Shown here piece by piece: positions 1 through 7,105 of a stretch of DNA of 24,381 bases. The notes below the pieces were generated by a model, which saw nothing but the letters and a program-made list of their open reading frames with translations, made no database searches and was not told the DNA's origin. Every line of letters begins with the position of its first letter. The stretch's first letter is position 1. The stretch comes from Desulfobulbus sp. (GTDB taxonomy: Bacteria > Desulfobacterota > Desulfobulbia > Desulfobulbales > Desulfobulbaceae): the NCBI GenBank assembly GCA_028684915.1, contig JAQUEZ010000083.1, forward strand, positions 1 through 24,381. The letters are read 5' to 3'. Both the position numbers and the translations under genes were made by a program.

Positions 1-181
1 CCACAAAATGGATCTGCGCGGTCTGGCCGATGGTGCAGGCATCCAGGCCCTCTAATCGGGCCAGGTGCAGCAGGTCGGTCAAGAGATCGATGATGGCGGT
101 TTCGAGGGTGTCCATGGGTTCGCCCTTGCTCAGACAATATTGATAAAGTGCCTGTCGGGCAGATTCGGTGCGTTGTGTCAT
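1..181 (-). CDS. Unrecognised small protein, C-terminus beyond left edge
   Basis: Minus-strand reading frame starting with ATG at 181 and open to the window edge (60 residues visible, beginning MTQRTESARQALYQYCLSKG). Its start overlaps the stop of the preceding gene in an ATGA arrangement, which indicates translational coupling and makes the start credible. The visible part is soluble, mostly helical in character (TLETAIIDLLTDLLHLARLE), with no motif I recognise. It is the fifth gene of the recombination operon, so it is probably an accessory gene of the same mobile element. Function unknown. Confidence 0.6.
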   Translation of the reverse strand, partial: MTQRTESARQALYQYCLSKGEPMDTLETAIIDLLTDLLHLARLEGLDACTIGQTAQIHFV

Positions 182-552
182 GGTCGTTCTCCCTGGTCGC
201 TATGGATCTGCAGTTGTTGCCAATCGGGGAAGATGTTTTCCAACACGATTCGAGCCACAGCGGCTGTATCGCTGGAAGTCACCAGATCCTGCAGGGCAAC
301 AAACAGAACCGGGGCGGCCTGGAGCAGTCGGATGTTGCCGGCATCGTGCGATGCCACCAGCAGACTGCGCCGGTCGCCTTCCTCAATGGATATGTCATAC
401 CCCTGATCGCACCATGTCTGTTGCTCATGGCGGGCCTCACGGATGACATATCCTCCCTCGGTGTCCGGATGGGATGCAACAGTCCAGGGAAAAGGGGTGC
501 AGAACCATGGTTCTGCCTGGGGGTGTTCCTGTTGGTTGGGTAGGTATTCCAT
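178..552 (-). CDS. Hypothetical protein of recombination operon
   Basis: A 124-residue protein starting MEYLPNQQEHPQ. I chose the ATG at 552 because an AGGAG ribosome-binding site sits 6 nt upstream; an earlier in-frame start at 594 would lie inside a strong hairpin. No signal peptide, membrane segment or recognisable domain. The N-terminal half is rich in Trp, His and acidic residues, and the C-terminal half looks like a small alpha/beta fold (RSLLVASHD, then APVLFVALQDLV). It lies 89 bp downstream of the ssb gene and overlaps the next gene by 4 bp. Co-transcription with recombination genes suggests an accessory function of a mobile element; nothing more can be assigned. Confidence 0.65.
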   Translation of the reverse strand: MEYLPNQQEHPQAEPWFCTPFPWTVASHPDTEGGYVIREARHEQQTWCDQGYDISIEEGDRRSLLVASHDAGNIRLLQAAPVLFVALQDLVTSSDTAAVARIVLENIFPDWQQLQIHSDQGERP

Positions 553-611
553 GTGATTCTCCTGATGGTCGAAATGAGAGGGCCTGAACCCCACAGATGT
601 GGAGTTCAGGC
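553..611 (-). promoter_or_regulatory. Leader hairpin before hypothetical gene
   Basis: An inverted repeat at 583-610 has arms CCTGAACCCCACA and TGTGGAGTTCAGG, complementary except for one position. It is followed on the minus strand by CCCTCTCATT and then the AGGAG site of the gene starting at 552. The hairpin edge is 31 nt from the start codon, the same distance as in front of ssb. There is no T-run directly after the stem, so it is not a typical terminator. It is one of four similar leaders in this operon. Confidence 0.5.
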
Positions 612-641
612 ATGGGGTGTTGTGAGTGCAATCAGTGGCAA

Positions 642-1037
642 TCAGAACGGTACATCGTCGGAAGGAGGCGGATCCTGACCGTCTTCCGGTGGCACCGGAA
701 TATCTGTTCGTTCACCGCCACCCAGCATCTTCATCTCACGGGCAATGATCTCCGTGGTGAAGCGGGTAACACCTTCCGCGTCCTGCCATTTGCGGGTCTG
801 CAAACGGCCCTCCAGGTAGACCCGGGAGCCTTTCGAGAGGTACTCGGAGCAGATCTCGGCCAGGCGGCCGAAGGCAACGATACGGTGCCATTCGGTCGAC
901 TCCTGCGGCTTGCCTTCGTTATCCTTCCACCGTTCGGTGGTGGCGATGCGGAAGGTGGCCACGGCGACCTGGGTCTTGGTGTAACGGGTGTCAACGTCTG
1001 CGCCTAAATTGCCGATCAGCATGGTCTTGTTCAACAT
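642..1037 (-). CDS. ssb: Single-stranded DNA-binding protein
   Basis: A 131-residue SSB. The start [20 protein letters not shown] is typical of bacterial SSB, and the OB-fold follows ([14 protein letters not shown] near 25-38, [20 protein letters not shown] near 48-67, [17 protein letters not shown] near 71-87). The linker is short and the C-terminal tip reads DDVPF, the acidic tail that recruits partner proteins. ATG at 1037 is preceded by AAGGAG with 7-nt spacing. It binds and protects single-stranded DNA in the cytoplasm. At 131 residues it is shorter than typical chromosomal SSBs because the linker is short, and its place beside Rad52-like and RecB-like genes suggests an element-encoded copy rather than the housekeeping one. 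Confidence 0.95.
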   Translation of the reverse strand: MLNKTMLIGNLGADVDTRYTKTQVAVATFRIATTERWKDNEGKPQESTEWHRIVAFGRLAEICSEYLSKGSRVYLEGRLQTRKWQDAEGVTRFTTEIIAREMKMLGGGERTDIPVPPEDGQDPPPSDDVPF

Positions 1038-1090
1038 GGTGGTTCTCCTTGAAGAATGAGATACTTGCTCTCCCCACCATGGGGAGAGAT
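1038..1090 (-). promoter_or_regulatory. Leader hairpin before ssb
   Basis: Perfect 8-bp inverted repeat (CTCTCCCC, 5-nt loop, GGGGAGAG) at 1068-1088, flanked by TGAG and CTCA that can extend it. On the minus strand it is followed by TATCTCATTCTTC and the AAGGAG site of ssb. The hairpin is 31 nt from the start codon. It is the same layout as the leaders of the neighbouring genes. Confidence 0.55.
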
Positions 1091-1120
1091 TTGGGCTCAA
1101 TGTGGTTGGGAAGCCTGGGG

Positions 1121-2092
1121 TCAGGCCGCTTTCTTGATCTCCAGGAAGGCGTAAGAACTGCTCTTCTGGAAATCAGTCAGCGACTGGCCATAGCCCTGGA
1201 GGAACTGGTTGAGTTGGTCCGTATCCAGTGACTTCCTGGTCCGGACTGCCTTGCGCAGCAGATGGCCGTAAGCCTTGAGCGGACCGCGTTGGGCTACGAT
1301 GGCCAGCAGGTTGCTCTTGCGCATGCCGATCTCTGTGTCCAAGTCTTTCTGTTGGTGTTGCAGTTCCAGCAGGATCTCGACACTCTCGGTCAGCTCCCGC
1401 ACCTCCTCGGCCTCGAACTTGGGGCAATCCATGAGGAAGGGGCAGTAGCCGCAGAGTGGTCCCACTTCCATGAAAGGAGTGGCAAGATCACCTGCATTGT
1501 AGGCTTGGTATTGGTTCCAGATGGTGGCGGCCCGGTCGATCAGGCCGTGATAGATGGTGTCCTGGGGCGTGTAACCGCCAAAGAGCCGCATCCCCTGATC
1601 ACCGAAATTGACCGCCAGAATGGCGCCTTTCTCCACGGTGTAATCGGGGAAGCTGTCGGCCAGTAGTCCCATCTGTAGATAGAGTTGGGTCTCCCATGCG
1701 CCGTAGGGGTGCTCCGGGATATTCTCCGGTGCCTTCACCTCCAGGACCGCCATGGTCTTGCGCACCTCCGAGATGAAGACAAAATCGAGATGGGCCATGA
1801 CCGGGACAGCGCCCGCATGTCGAACCTCGGTTTGCCGCTGGAAGTTACTGAAACCGGCAACCATGAAGGCGGCAGCAACCACTTCTTCGGCCATGTGACC
1901 GCGTCGCTGCCGTAGCAGGGTGACGAGGTCGGCCTCGGGGGCATGGAGTTTTCTGAGAATGGTCTTGCGTGGGCAGGCGCCGATGTCGGAAGCCCCGAGA
2001 TAGGTGCTTCGATCACCGAGCGTTTCCTCGGTCTGTTGGATGGCAAGCTGCTGGAGCGCGGCCTGCAGGGTGAACATTAACTGGTCTGACAT
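1121..2092 (-). CDS. PD-(D/E)XK nuclease, RecB/Cas4-like with Cys cluster
   Basis: A 323-residue protein starting [18 protein letters not shown] at 2092 is preceded by AGGAGG with 7-nt spacing. Features of the RecB/Cas4 exonuclease superfamily are visible: an early cysteine in [17 protein letters not shown], the acidic core LDFVF followed by VLEVKAPE (the D...ExK signature), QLYLQMGLL (the QxxxY helix), and a late triplet in [13 protein letters not shown]. One early plus three late cysteines is the pattern that holds a 4Fe-4S cluster in Cas4 and AddB-type nucleases. It probably resects DNA ends to give single strands for the Rad52-like annealing protein encoded upstream. Its C-terminal third is predicted coiled ([20 protein letters not shown]). 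No cas genes or CRISPR repeats are nearby, so it is not a CRISPR Cas4. Confidence 0.8.
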   Translation of the reverse strand: MSDQLMFTLQAALQQLAIQQTEETLGDRSTYLGASDIGACPRKTILRKLHAPEADLVTLLRQRRGHMAEEVVAAAFMVAGFSNFQRQTEVRHAGAVPVMAHLDFVFISEVRKTMAVLEVKAPENIPEHPYGAWETQLYLQMGLLADSFPDYTVEKGAILAVNFGDQGMRLFGGYTPQDTIYHGLIDRAATIWNQYQAYNAGDLATPFMEVGPLCGYCPFLMDCPKFEAEEVRELTESVEILLELQHQQKDLDTEIGMRKSNLLAIVAQRGPLKAYGHLLRKAVRTRKSLDTDQLNQFLQGYGQSLTDFQKSSSYAFLEIKKAA

Positions 2093-2161
2093 GGTGGTAT
2101 CCTCCTGAAAAAATGAGGGAGGATACACGGATTCCCGCCGAGGGAATGGTATCGCTCCCTC
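2093..2161 (-). promoter_or_regulatory. Leader with nested hairpins before nuclease gene
   Basis: Inner perfect repeat ATTCCC / GGGAAT (2131-2147, loop GCCGA) sits inside an outer perfect 7-bp repeat GAGGGAG (2115-2121) / CTCCCTC (2155-2161). On the minus strand this is followed by CCCTCATTTTTTCAGGAGG, which includes the ribosome-binding site. The T-rich stretch after the outer stem could act as a weak terminator or attenuator. The layout matches the leaders at 553, 1038 and 2880. Confidence 0.55.
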
Positions 2162-2195
2162 TTTGGTTGAGTTGGGTTGGGTGATGTTGTGGTTA

Positions 2196-2879
2196 TTAAG
2201 CGGCTTGCTTCATCCAGGTTTTTCCATTTTTATCCCATTGAAAGCCTGCGGCCTTGAGCAGTTCCTTCTTGTCGAAGAGATGGTCGCCGATAGCGATGAT
2301 CACCCCTTGGCGGTTCTCGAAGGTGACGCCGGCGATCTTGGGCAACGTTGCCGAGGGATCGCTTTGGTTGGCAGGTGGTCCAACGGGTCGGTTGGTTGTG
2401 GATGCGGGTTTAGTTTTCGCTTGCGTCGCGGGTGGTTGCGTTCGTTGCGTTCCTTGAAGGTAGACGTTTTTCAACAGTCCCTTGTAGGCATCGCTGCCGA
2501 TGGACAACAGTGACATGCATTTCTGGATGGCATCGGTGATGGCCCCTTTCTGGGCATCGCCGACATTGCCTTTGACGATCTGCATCTGTCCCTTGTGGGA
2601 ACCCTTGCAGAGCCAGTCGCCGTCGATCTTCACAAACAATCGAACCTCGGCGACCGCCTGGGTCTCGAAGATCTCCTCCTTGGTCAGTTCGTACCGCCAA
2701 TTCTCCGGACCGAGCACTTCATTGACGCTGTCAAAGACGTACTGGGGCCGGAAGCCATACTTGACCTGACCGATCACGTTGCCTCCCTTGTCGGTCATTT
2801 TGATTTCCTGAATCGCCTCGATGCCGAATGTTCGCAAGCGTTCATTGATGGATTGAATCTGTTCCTGCAATGGTGCCAT
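2196..2879 (-). CDS. Rad52/DdrA-family single-strand annealing protein
   Basis: A 227-residue protein starting MAPLQEQIQSINERL; ATG at 2879 follows AGGAGG with 7-nt spacing. The N-terminal 150 residues show the Rad52/22 family pattern: YVFDSVNEVLGPENWRYEL, then VRLFVKIDGDWLCKGSHKG, then the hallmark GDAQKGAITDAIQKCMSLL. A Pro/Thr/Gln-rich linker (about 150-185) leads to a short C-terminal module with KKELLKAAGFQWDKNGKTW, resembling the small Gly-Phe/Trp modules appended to DNA-metabolism proteins. It should anneal complementary single strands in RecA-independent recombination, with the nuclease and SSB downstream. SXT/R391-type integrative elements carry a comparable trio, though with a Bet-type annealing protein. 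It is the first gene of the operon in view. Confidence 0.85.
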   Translation of the reverse strand: MAPLQEQIQSINERLRTFGIEAIQEIKMTDKGGNVIGQVKYGFRPQYVFDSVNEVLGPENWRYELTKEEIFETQAVAEVRLFVKIDGDWLCKGSHKGQMQIVKGNVGDAQKGAITDAIQKCMSLLSIGSDAYKGLLKNVYLQGTQRTQPPATQAKTKPASTTNRPVGPPANQSDPSATLPKIAGVTFENRQGVIIAIGDHLFDKKELLKAAGFQWDKNGKTWMKQAA

Positions 2880-2950
2880 GGTGTTGCCTCCTATGAATTG
2901 GGGGGAGCACGACGACATGGCTCCGCCGGGAGCATGACGTAACCGCTCCC
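2880..2950 (-). promoter_or_regulatory. Leader hairpins before Rad52-like gene
   Basis: Inner repeat GCTCC / GGAGC with loop GCCG (about 2920-2933) is nested in an outer GGGAGC (about 2903-2908) / GCTCCC (about 2945-2950). This is the same nested design, with nearly the same loop, as in front of the nuclease gene. It is followed on the minus strand by CCCCCCAATTCATAGGAGG and the start codon. Confidence 0.5.
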
Positions 2951-3145
2951 GATGGATGAGTGGGATGGGGGATATGTATGAAAGACCGAAATGATCAGTC
3001 GATGTTCCGAGAATGCGCAGAGAGAATGCGGCTTCGGAAAGACAGAGAAATGCCTATCGGTTCAACGGGGAAAATGAACGAGAGAGAGGAAAACGAATCG
3101 ATAGATCCGTTTTGAGGGGTGCGTGCGCAACTCTCCCGAGTCAAA

Positions 3146-3177
3146 AAAGACGTTCGCCTCTGCGATTAAACGTCTTT
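3146..3177. repeat. Perfect 9-bp inverted repeat
   Basis: Arms AAAGACGTT and AACGTCTTT separated by 14 nt. On the minus strand the second arm runs into six Ts, so a weak terminator is possible, but the A/T-rich stem and long loop fit a protein-binding site at least as well. Confidence 0.4.
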
Positions 3178-3216
3178 GGCCGGGAAATGCAGCGCCGCGT
3201 GGTACCTGGAATTCAA

Positions 3217-3235
3217 GAACACGAAAACCGTGTTC
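3217..3235. promoter_or_regulatory. Operator-like palindrome
   Basis: Arms GAACACG and CGTGTTC, perfect over 7 bp around a 5-nt centre. The size and symmetry fit a dimeric helix-turn-helix repressor site. It lies upstream of the recombination operon; the regulator is not in the window. Confidence 0.4.
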
Positions 3236-3357
3236 AGCTAAGCCCTGGGAAGGGGTATCTCATTGGAAATGAGTCGGAAATATGAAGCTATGGTAACGCT
3301 TGTTTTGCAAAAGGCAAGCAAAATAGACGGTTACTTTTCTGTGGAGACATGCAGAGC

Positions 3358-3396
3358 AAAAAAAGTGCTGGTGCACCAAGTCGGAATGACGTGCAC
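3358..3396 (-). terminator. Candidate terminator of xdhC-mocA operon
   Basis: On the minus strand, 36 bp past the stop codon of the MocA-HD gene, two GTGCAC copies (3391-3396 and 3371-3376) can pair. A smaller GTGC-ACCA-GCAC hairpin abuts seven Ts (As at 3358-3364 on the plus strand). The position and T-run fit an intrinsic terminator; the stem is short, so confidence is moderate. Confidence 0.4.
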
Positions 3397-3431
3397 GGAT
3401 CTATCGACCTCGCCATGACGGAGCCGGTAAA

Positions 3432-4589
3432 TCAGGCGCTGTATATCCCTCCGGCCGTTGCGGTCAGCATCGACAGGGGCTGACCCGTTGCCATCTCGAC
3501 CGCCTCGGCCAACCGCAGAGCCAGCTGGTACCGGCTGTGGATGGCGCGAACTGCTTCCGGATCATCCCGGTACAGGGTGAGCTTTTCTTCGAACCGCTCC
3601 TCGATACGAACCAGCCGGCTGCCCCGCACCAGTTTGTCGGCCAGATGGACCAGTTCCTGTTCGCCGATTCTCATCTGTGGGGTCCATTCCAGATCCTTAT
3701 GGGCGGCGATTACGGCGGCCGCCCGTTCGAACCCAAGCGCGTCCAGCCAGCGCGCCCCCTCGGCCTCATGGTGGGGATGCCCCTTGGCCAGGTCATGCAG
3801 CCAACCGCTGACCTGGCATAATTCCAGATCCAATCCCTTCCCGCTGTGCCGATTGACCGCCTCACCCAGGGCCACCGCCACCTCAGCCACGGCCCGGCCA
3901 TGGGCCAGGCCCTTGGCTGGCATGGGGTGGATGTGCGCTAGAATCGCCTCGCATTCGGCCATGGTGGGCAGGTCGCGGCGATCGAACTTGAGACAGCCGG
4001 CGAGGAAATCCTCGGGCGTATCGAGATCGATATGGATATTAGCGTCGGCCACCTGCACCTCGCGCACCTGTGTAGGCTGTTCGGCCTCGATCCCGGCCAG
4101 CAGGGTACGGAGGCCGCCTTCGGGTTGATGGGCTGCAAGGATCGCGGGGATGCACTCACCATGGATGAGCGGCGGGTGACCGCGCCGGCCAGCAAATACC
4201 GGATAGCAAATCCGGGCCGGAGCCTCGGCAAACGACCGGGCCAGCAAGCTAACGGTGCCGCGCCGCAGCAGTGGGATATCCACCGGCAGCAGGAAAAAGC
4301 CTAAACAATGCGCTGCGAGTTGACCCACGCCGGTCCGGATCGAGCCGTACATGCCGTCGGCAAAGTCGGGATTGAAGGCGACCTGCGACCCGGCGGCTTT
4401 GGCTACCGCCCCAACCTCATCGGCCCGGTGTCCGGTGACCACCACCACATCCTCGATACCACAGTCGCGGAACAGGGCCACGCATTGTTCCAACACCGTG
4501 CACCCACCCAGGGCCAGCAAGGCTTTCAGTTCGCCCATCCGCGACGAGAACCCGGCGGCGAGGATAAGTCCGCTTAGGCGATGTGCCAT
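3432..4589 (-). CDS. MocA-like nucleotidyltransferase fused to HD domain
   Basis: A 385-residue two-domain protein. Residues 1 to about 200 form a MobA/MocA-type NTP transferase: LILAAGFSSRMG (8-19) with the following Lys22 for nucleotide binding, LPVDIP (101-106) with the metal-binding Asp, GHPPLI (137-142) and IDLDTPED (187-194). In this family the usual job is to attach CMP or GMP to molybdopterin for molybdenum hydroxylases. Residues about 215-375 are an HD phosphohydrolase-like domain: His230, His265-Asp266 in WLHDLAKGHPHH, and HLAD (315-318). The gene overlaps the end of xdhC by 16 bp, so the two are made together and both serve molybdenum-cofactor maturation and insertion. The HD substrate is unknown. 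CTP versus GTP preference cannot be read from sequence. Confidence 0.85.
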   Translation of the reverse strand: MAHRLSGLILAAGFSSRMGELKALLALGGCTVLEQCVALFRDCGIEDVVVVTGHRADEVGAVAKAAGSQVAFNPDFADGMYGSIRTGVGQLAAHCLGFFLLPVDIPLLRRGTVSLLARSFAEAPARICYPVFAGRRGHPPLIHGECIPAILAAHQPEGGLRTLLAGIEAEQPTQVREVQVADANIHIDLDTPEDFLAGCLKFDRRDLPTMAECEAILAHIHPMPAKGLAHGRAVAEVAVALGEAVNRHSGKGLDLELCQVSGWLHDLAKGHPHHEAEGARWLDALGFERAAAVIAAHKDLEWTPQMRIGEQELVHLADKLVRGSRLVRIEERFEEKLTLYRDDPEAVRAIHSRYQLALRLAEAVEMATGQPLSMLTATAGGIYSA

Positions 4590-5623
4590 ACCCTTCGATC
4601 CGTGGCCCGCTGGTAAATCAATTCGCCGACGATGGACACCGCGATCTCCTCGGGGGTATCGGCTTCAATTGCCGTGCCGATGGGGCAGCGCACTTGTTCC
4701 AACTGGGCCTCGCTGATGCCCCGATCCCTCAGTTTGGTATAAATGGCGTTGCGCTTCTTGCGGCTGCCGATCATGCCAATGTAGCCGGCTTTTGTTTTCA
4801 GGGCCTGATCGAGCACCTCCATGTCGTGCATGTGGCCACGGGTGACTATCACCAGATAGGCATCGGTATCGATCTCGAAACCATGAAAGCAATCGGCGAA
4901 AGAAGGCAGCACCTTGATGGCGTCAGCCTGGGGGAAACGATCAAGGTTGGCAAATTCGCACCGATCGTCCATGACCACAACTCGAAAACCGACCCGGGCG
5001 GCCGCTTCGGCGGTGCAGGCGGCGACATGACCGGCACCAAGCAGATAGACCGTACAGGTCATCGAGAAAAAGGAAAGCAAATAGGATTGGCCCTGATGCT
5101 CGATCAGGGTCGAGGTTGAGGTGGAATGGACCTGTTTGATCGCTGCCAGCAGGGATTCGGGGATATAGTCGTGGCTGGAAGCACCCCGGTGATCGACCAC
5201 AAAACGAAGGGCTGGGCCGTTGCTATCGGTAAGCTGGCTGACCAAGACGACCCGGCGGCCGGATTGCATGGCCAACAACAGATCTTGAAACACCCGCCGG
5301 TTGGCCTCGTCGGCACCAATGTGTTCCAGGAAAAGCTCCAGCCTGCCACCGCAAATCATGTCGGTGGTCGCGGCGTCACTATTATTGAGATTGAAAGCGC
5401 GGCGCAGGGAGCGGCCGGTGGCGAAGCATGTGTTGGCCTCCTCCATGGCCTTGGCTTCGACCAGCCCGCCACCGATGGTGCCGCTGATGCGGCCGTTGCG
5501 GTGAATGATCATCTTGGCCCCGGCCAGGCGGGGTGTGGAGCCGGAGTGACTGGAGATGGTGACGAGCACCAGATCCTGGTCGTCAGCCAGACTGGTGCAG
5601 ATCTGCTGGATCAGTTTCTTCAT
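4574..5623 (-). CDS. XdhC/CoxI-family molybdenum cofactor chaperone
   Basis: A 349-residue XdhC-family protein. Seen: SSHSGSTPR (24-32), GTIGGGLVEA (about 48-57) and MICGG (89-93) of the N-terminal XdhC domain; then the Rossmann-type half with YLLGAGHV (about 193-200), VVVMDDR, VTRGHMHD, GYIGMIGSRKK (280-290) and the conserved RCPIG (312-316). Members bind molybdenum cofactor, assist its sulfuration and deliver it to xanthine dehydrogenase-like enzymes in the cytoplasm. It is the upstream partner of the MocA-HD gene. The start at 5623 has only a weak AGGA site. The dehydrogenase it serves must lie elsewhere, since no molybdenum hydroxylase subunit is present in this window. Confidence 0.9.
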   Translation of the reverse strand: MKKLIQQICTSLADDQDLVLVTISSHSGSTPRLAGAKMIIHRNGRISGTIGGGLVEAKAMEEANTCFATGRSLRRAFNLNNSDAATTDMICGGRLELFLEHIGADEANRRVFQDLLLAMQSGRRVVLVSQLTDSNGPALRFVVDHRGASSHDYIPESLLAAIKQVHSTSTSTLIEHQGQSYLLSFFSMTCTVYLLGAGHVAACTAEAAARVGFRVVVMDDRCEFANLDRFPQADAIKVLPSFADCFHGFEIDTDAYLVIVTRGHMHDMEVLDQALKTKAGYIGMIGSRKKRNAIYTKLRDRGISEAQLEQVRCPIGTAIEADTPEEIAVSIVGELIYQRATDRRVWHIA

Positions 5624-5797
5624 GGTGCGTTGTCCTGGCGATAGTCTTCAAGAATACGTTTTGCGGGGTGAATGGAGGGCGAGGCACCCCTTATCCATGG
5701 GCTCGTATTATGTGCAAGGAGAGCAGATGGTGATATTGCGGCTTGGCTCAAAAGAGCTGAAAAACAGGGAATGGGTGCCAGATACTCCCCCCTGGTT

Positions 5798-6700
5798 CTA
5801 CGCATCCATGGATACGGCTGTTTGCCGGAGAATGTTGATATCCTTTAAAGGTGGCGCCCCGAAAAGGCGGCTGTATTCACGGCTGAATTGCGAGGCGCTC
5901 TCATAACCGACCTGAAAGGCAGCGGTCGTGGCATCCAACGGCTCGGAGAGCATTAGCCGGCGTGCTTCGTTTAGGCGGAGCCATTTTTGATACTGTAACG
6001 GGCTCATGGCCGTCATCGTGCGGAAATGCTGGTGAAAAGTCGATACACTCATATGCGCCTGCCGGGCCAGGTCATCGACACGTAACTGTTGAGTATAATT
6101 ACTTTTCAACCAATCAATAGTCCTGGCTATTTGATGACCCTGGCTCCCAGCCGAGGCGATTTGACGAAGGCGGACTCCCTGGTCGCCGACAAGCAGACGG
6201 TAAAAAATTTCCCGCTGGATATTGGAGGCCAGAATCGGAATGTCCTGCGGTTCGTCAAGCAGGTCGAGCAACCGCTGGAAGGCGGCGAGCAGCGGTTCGG
6301 TCATCTCTCCTGTCGCCATGCCGCGATTCGACTGTTGCGGTCGAGGCGCAGGCAAATGGCTGTCCACCATCAATTGCGACAACTCCCGCTGATCAAGTCT
6401 AAGAACCAACCCCAAGTAAGGTTTTTCTTTGCTTGCCTCGATGATCTGGACCACGGTAGGCAAGTGCACAGAGGAAATCAGATAATGCTGCGCATCATAG
6501 ATATAGGTGTCTTCACCAAGCATGACCCGCTTGGCACCTTGAGCAATAACACAGATGCGCGGCTCATACATGATATTGACCGGCGGGGTTATTTCATACC
6601 GCCGGTACACCGATAACCCAGGAATTTCCGTGGTGGGCTGTTCTCCCTGTTCCGTCAAACGGGCGATACTGTCTGCTAACTTCTGAATTGCTGTTTCCAT
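5798..6700 (-). CDS. AraC-family transcriptional regulator, YqhC-like
   Basis: A 300-residue regulator. I chose ATG at 6700 (METAIQKLADSIAR), preceded by AAGGAG at 8-nt spacing, over an in-frame start 18 codons earlier. Residues about 15-160 match the AraC_N sensor type (PF06719): GLSVYRRYEITPPVNIMYEP, ICVIAQGAKRVMLG, YLISSVHLPTVVQI. Residues about 195-295 carry the double helix-turn-helix: VDDLARQAHMSVSTFHQHFR and FQVGYESASQFSREYSRLFG. E. coli YqhC, of this type, activates the aldehyde reductase genes yqhD and dkgA on exposure to reactive aldehydes. The gene is divergent from the plus-strand block at 6932, and a 35-bp sequence between them recurs before two other plus-strand blocks, so it is the obvious local activator. 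The inducer is not readable from sequence. Confidence 0.92.
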   Translation of the reverse strand: METAIQKLADSIARLTEQGEQPTTEIPGLSVYRRYEITPPVNIMYEPRICVIAQGAKRVMLGEDTYIYDAQHYLISSVHLPTVVQIIEASKEKPYLGLVLRLDQRELSQLMVDSHLPAPRPQQSNRGMATGEMTEPLLAAFQRLLDLLDEPQDIPILASNIQREIFYRLLVGDQGVRLRQIASAGSQGHQIARTIDWLKSNYTQQLRVDDLARQAHMSVSTFHQHFRTMTAMSPLQYQKWLRLNEARRLMLSEPLDATTAAFQVGYESASQFSREYSRLFGAPPLKDINILRQTAVSMDA

Positions 6701-6800
6701 ATTTTTCACTCCTTGTTGCGACGCGTTATCCCAAAGCGCTTTTTTCACTTTCATACTGCCAGAGCCCTACCCACCTGGCAACAAATATTGGTCCTTCCGT

Positions 6801-6861
6801 AGAATCAGGCAATAATTCAAGAGGATTGGTCTATCTGTTTTCAATAAATCATCGTTATTTT
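6801..6861 (+). promoter_or_regulatory. AraC-box promoter A (copy 1 of 3)
   Basis: The 35-bp box is at 6801-6835, with left part AATCAGGCAATAAT and right part AGGATTGGTCTATC. A -10-like hexamer TATTTT starts at 6856, 20 nt after the box. No good -35 is present, as expected for an activator-dependent promoter. It is 26/35 identical to copy 3. It lies between the AraC gene and the first plus-strand gene, so it could also mediate autoregulation. Confidence 0.7.
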
Positions 6862-6931
6862 TAAGCCATCGAAAAATGGGCATTCCCTGGAGCAGGATCT
6901 TCGGAACCACTGTTACCGGGCAGGAAGGGGC

Positions 6932-7105
6932 ATGGCGATGAACAAACGCATTTTGGGCAAAACTGGCTTGGAAGTGTCAACCCTCGGACTCGGCTACATG
7001 TCGAACATTGAGGTTGAGGCCCTCAAAAGCTACAAGGGCGTTCATCGAATTGATGATCATGGCACATTTCTCATCGCAACACGATCAATGCAAAGGAGTT
7101 CCAAT
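6932..7105 (+). pseudogene. Aldo/keto reductase N-terminal remnant
   Basis: The first 25 codons (to about 7006) encode [19 protein letters not shown] and a little more, the canonical N-terminus of an aldo/keto reductase; compare [19 protein letters not shown] of the intact gene at 23556. It has its own AAGGGG-type ribosome-binding site. Beyond that, family similarity stops and about 33 unrelated codons run in frame into the exported cupin gene. The rest of the reductase is missing, so this is a truncated relic, most simply left by an internal deletion. The whole frame 6932-7654 would encode a 240-residue chimera, but the cupin has its own start. Confidence 0.6.

Larger units (their letters stand above)
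2951..3431. other. Palindrome-rich gene-free stretch between two minus-strand operons
   Basis: No convincing gene. An open frame on the plus strand at 3013-3285 is highly charged, unrelated to anything I know and lacks a good ribosome-binding site. The stretch should hold the promoter of the recombination operon, but I could not pick one with confidence. It contains several short perfect inverted repeats: AAAGACGTT / AACGTCTTT (3146-3154 and 3169-3177), GAACACG / CGTGTTC (3217-3235), CTCATT / AATGAG (3259-3273), TTTTGCAAAA (3303-3312, inside nested GCTTG/CAAGC and GTAAC/GTTAC arms spanning 3293-3334) and TGGTGCACCA (3369-3378). These look like operator sites for dimeric repressors. An element boundary may lie here, but I see no tRNA or clear attachment repeat. 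Confidence 0.5.

Noticed and set aside
1121..2092. Cas4 of a CRISPR system
   Set aside because: The cysteine and nuclease motifs resemble Cas4, but there are no other cas genes or CRISPR repeats in the window, and the partners are Rad52-like and SSB genes.
3013..3285. 90-codon plus-strand frame in the palindrome-rich gap
   Set aside because: Extremely charged and Arg-rich, no ribosome-binding site, no known similarity, and it runs across several palindromes; treated as non-coding.
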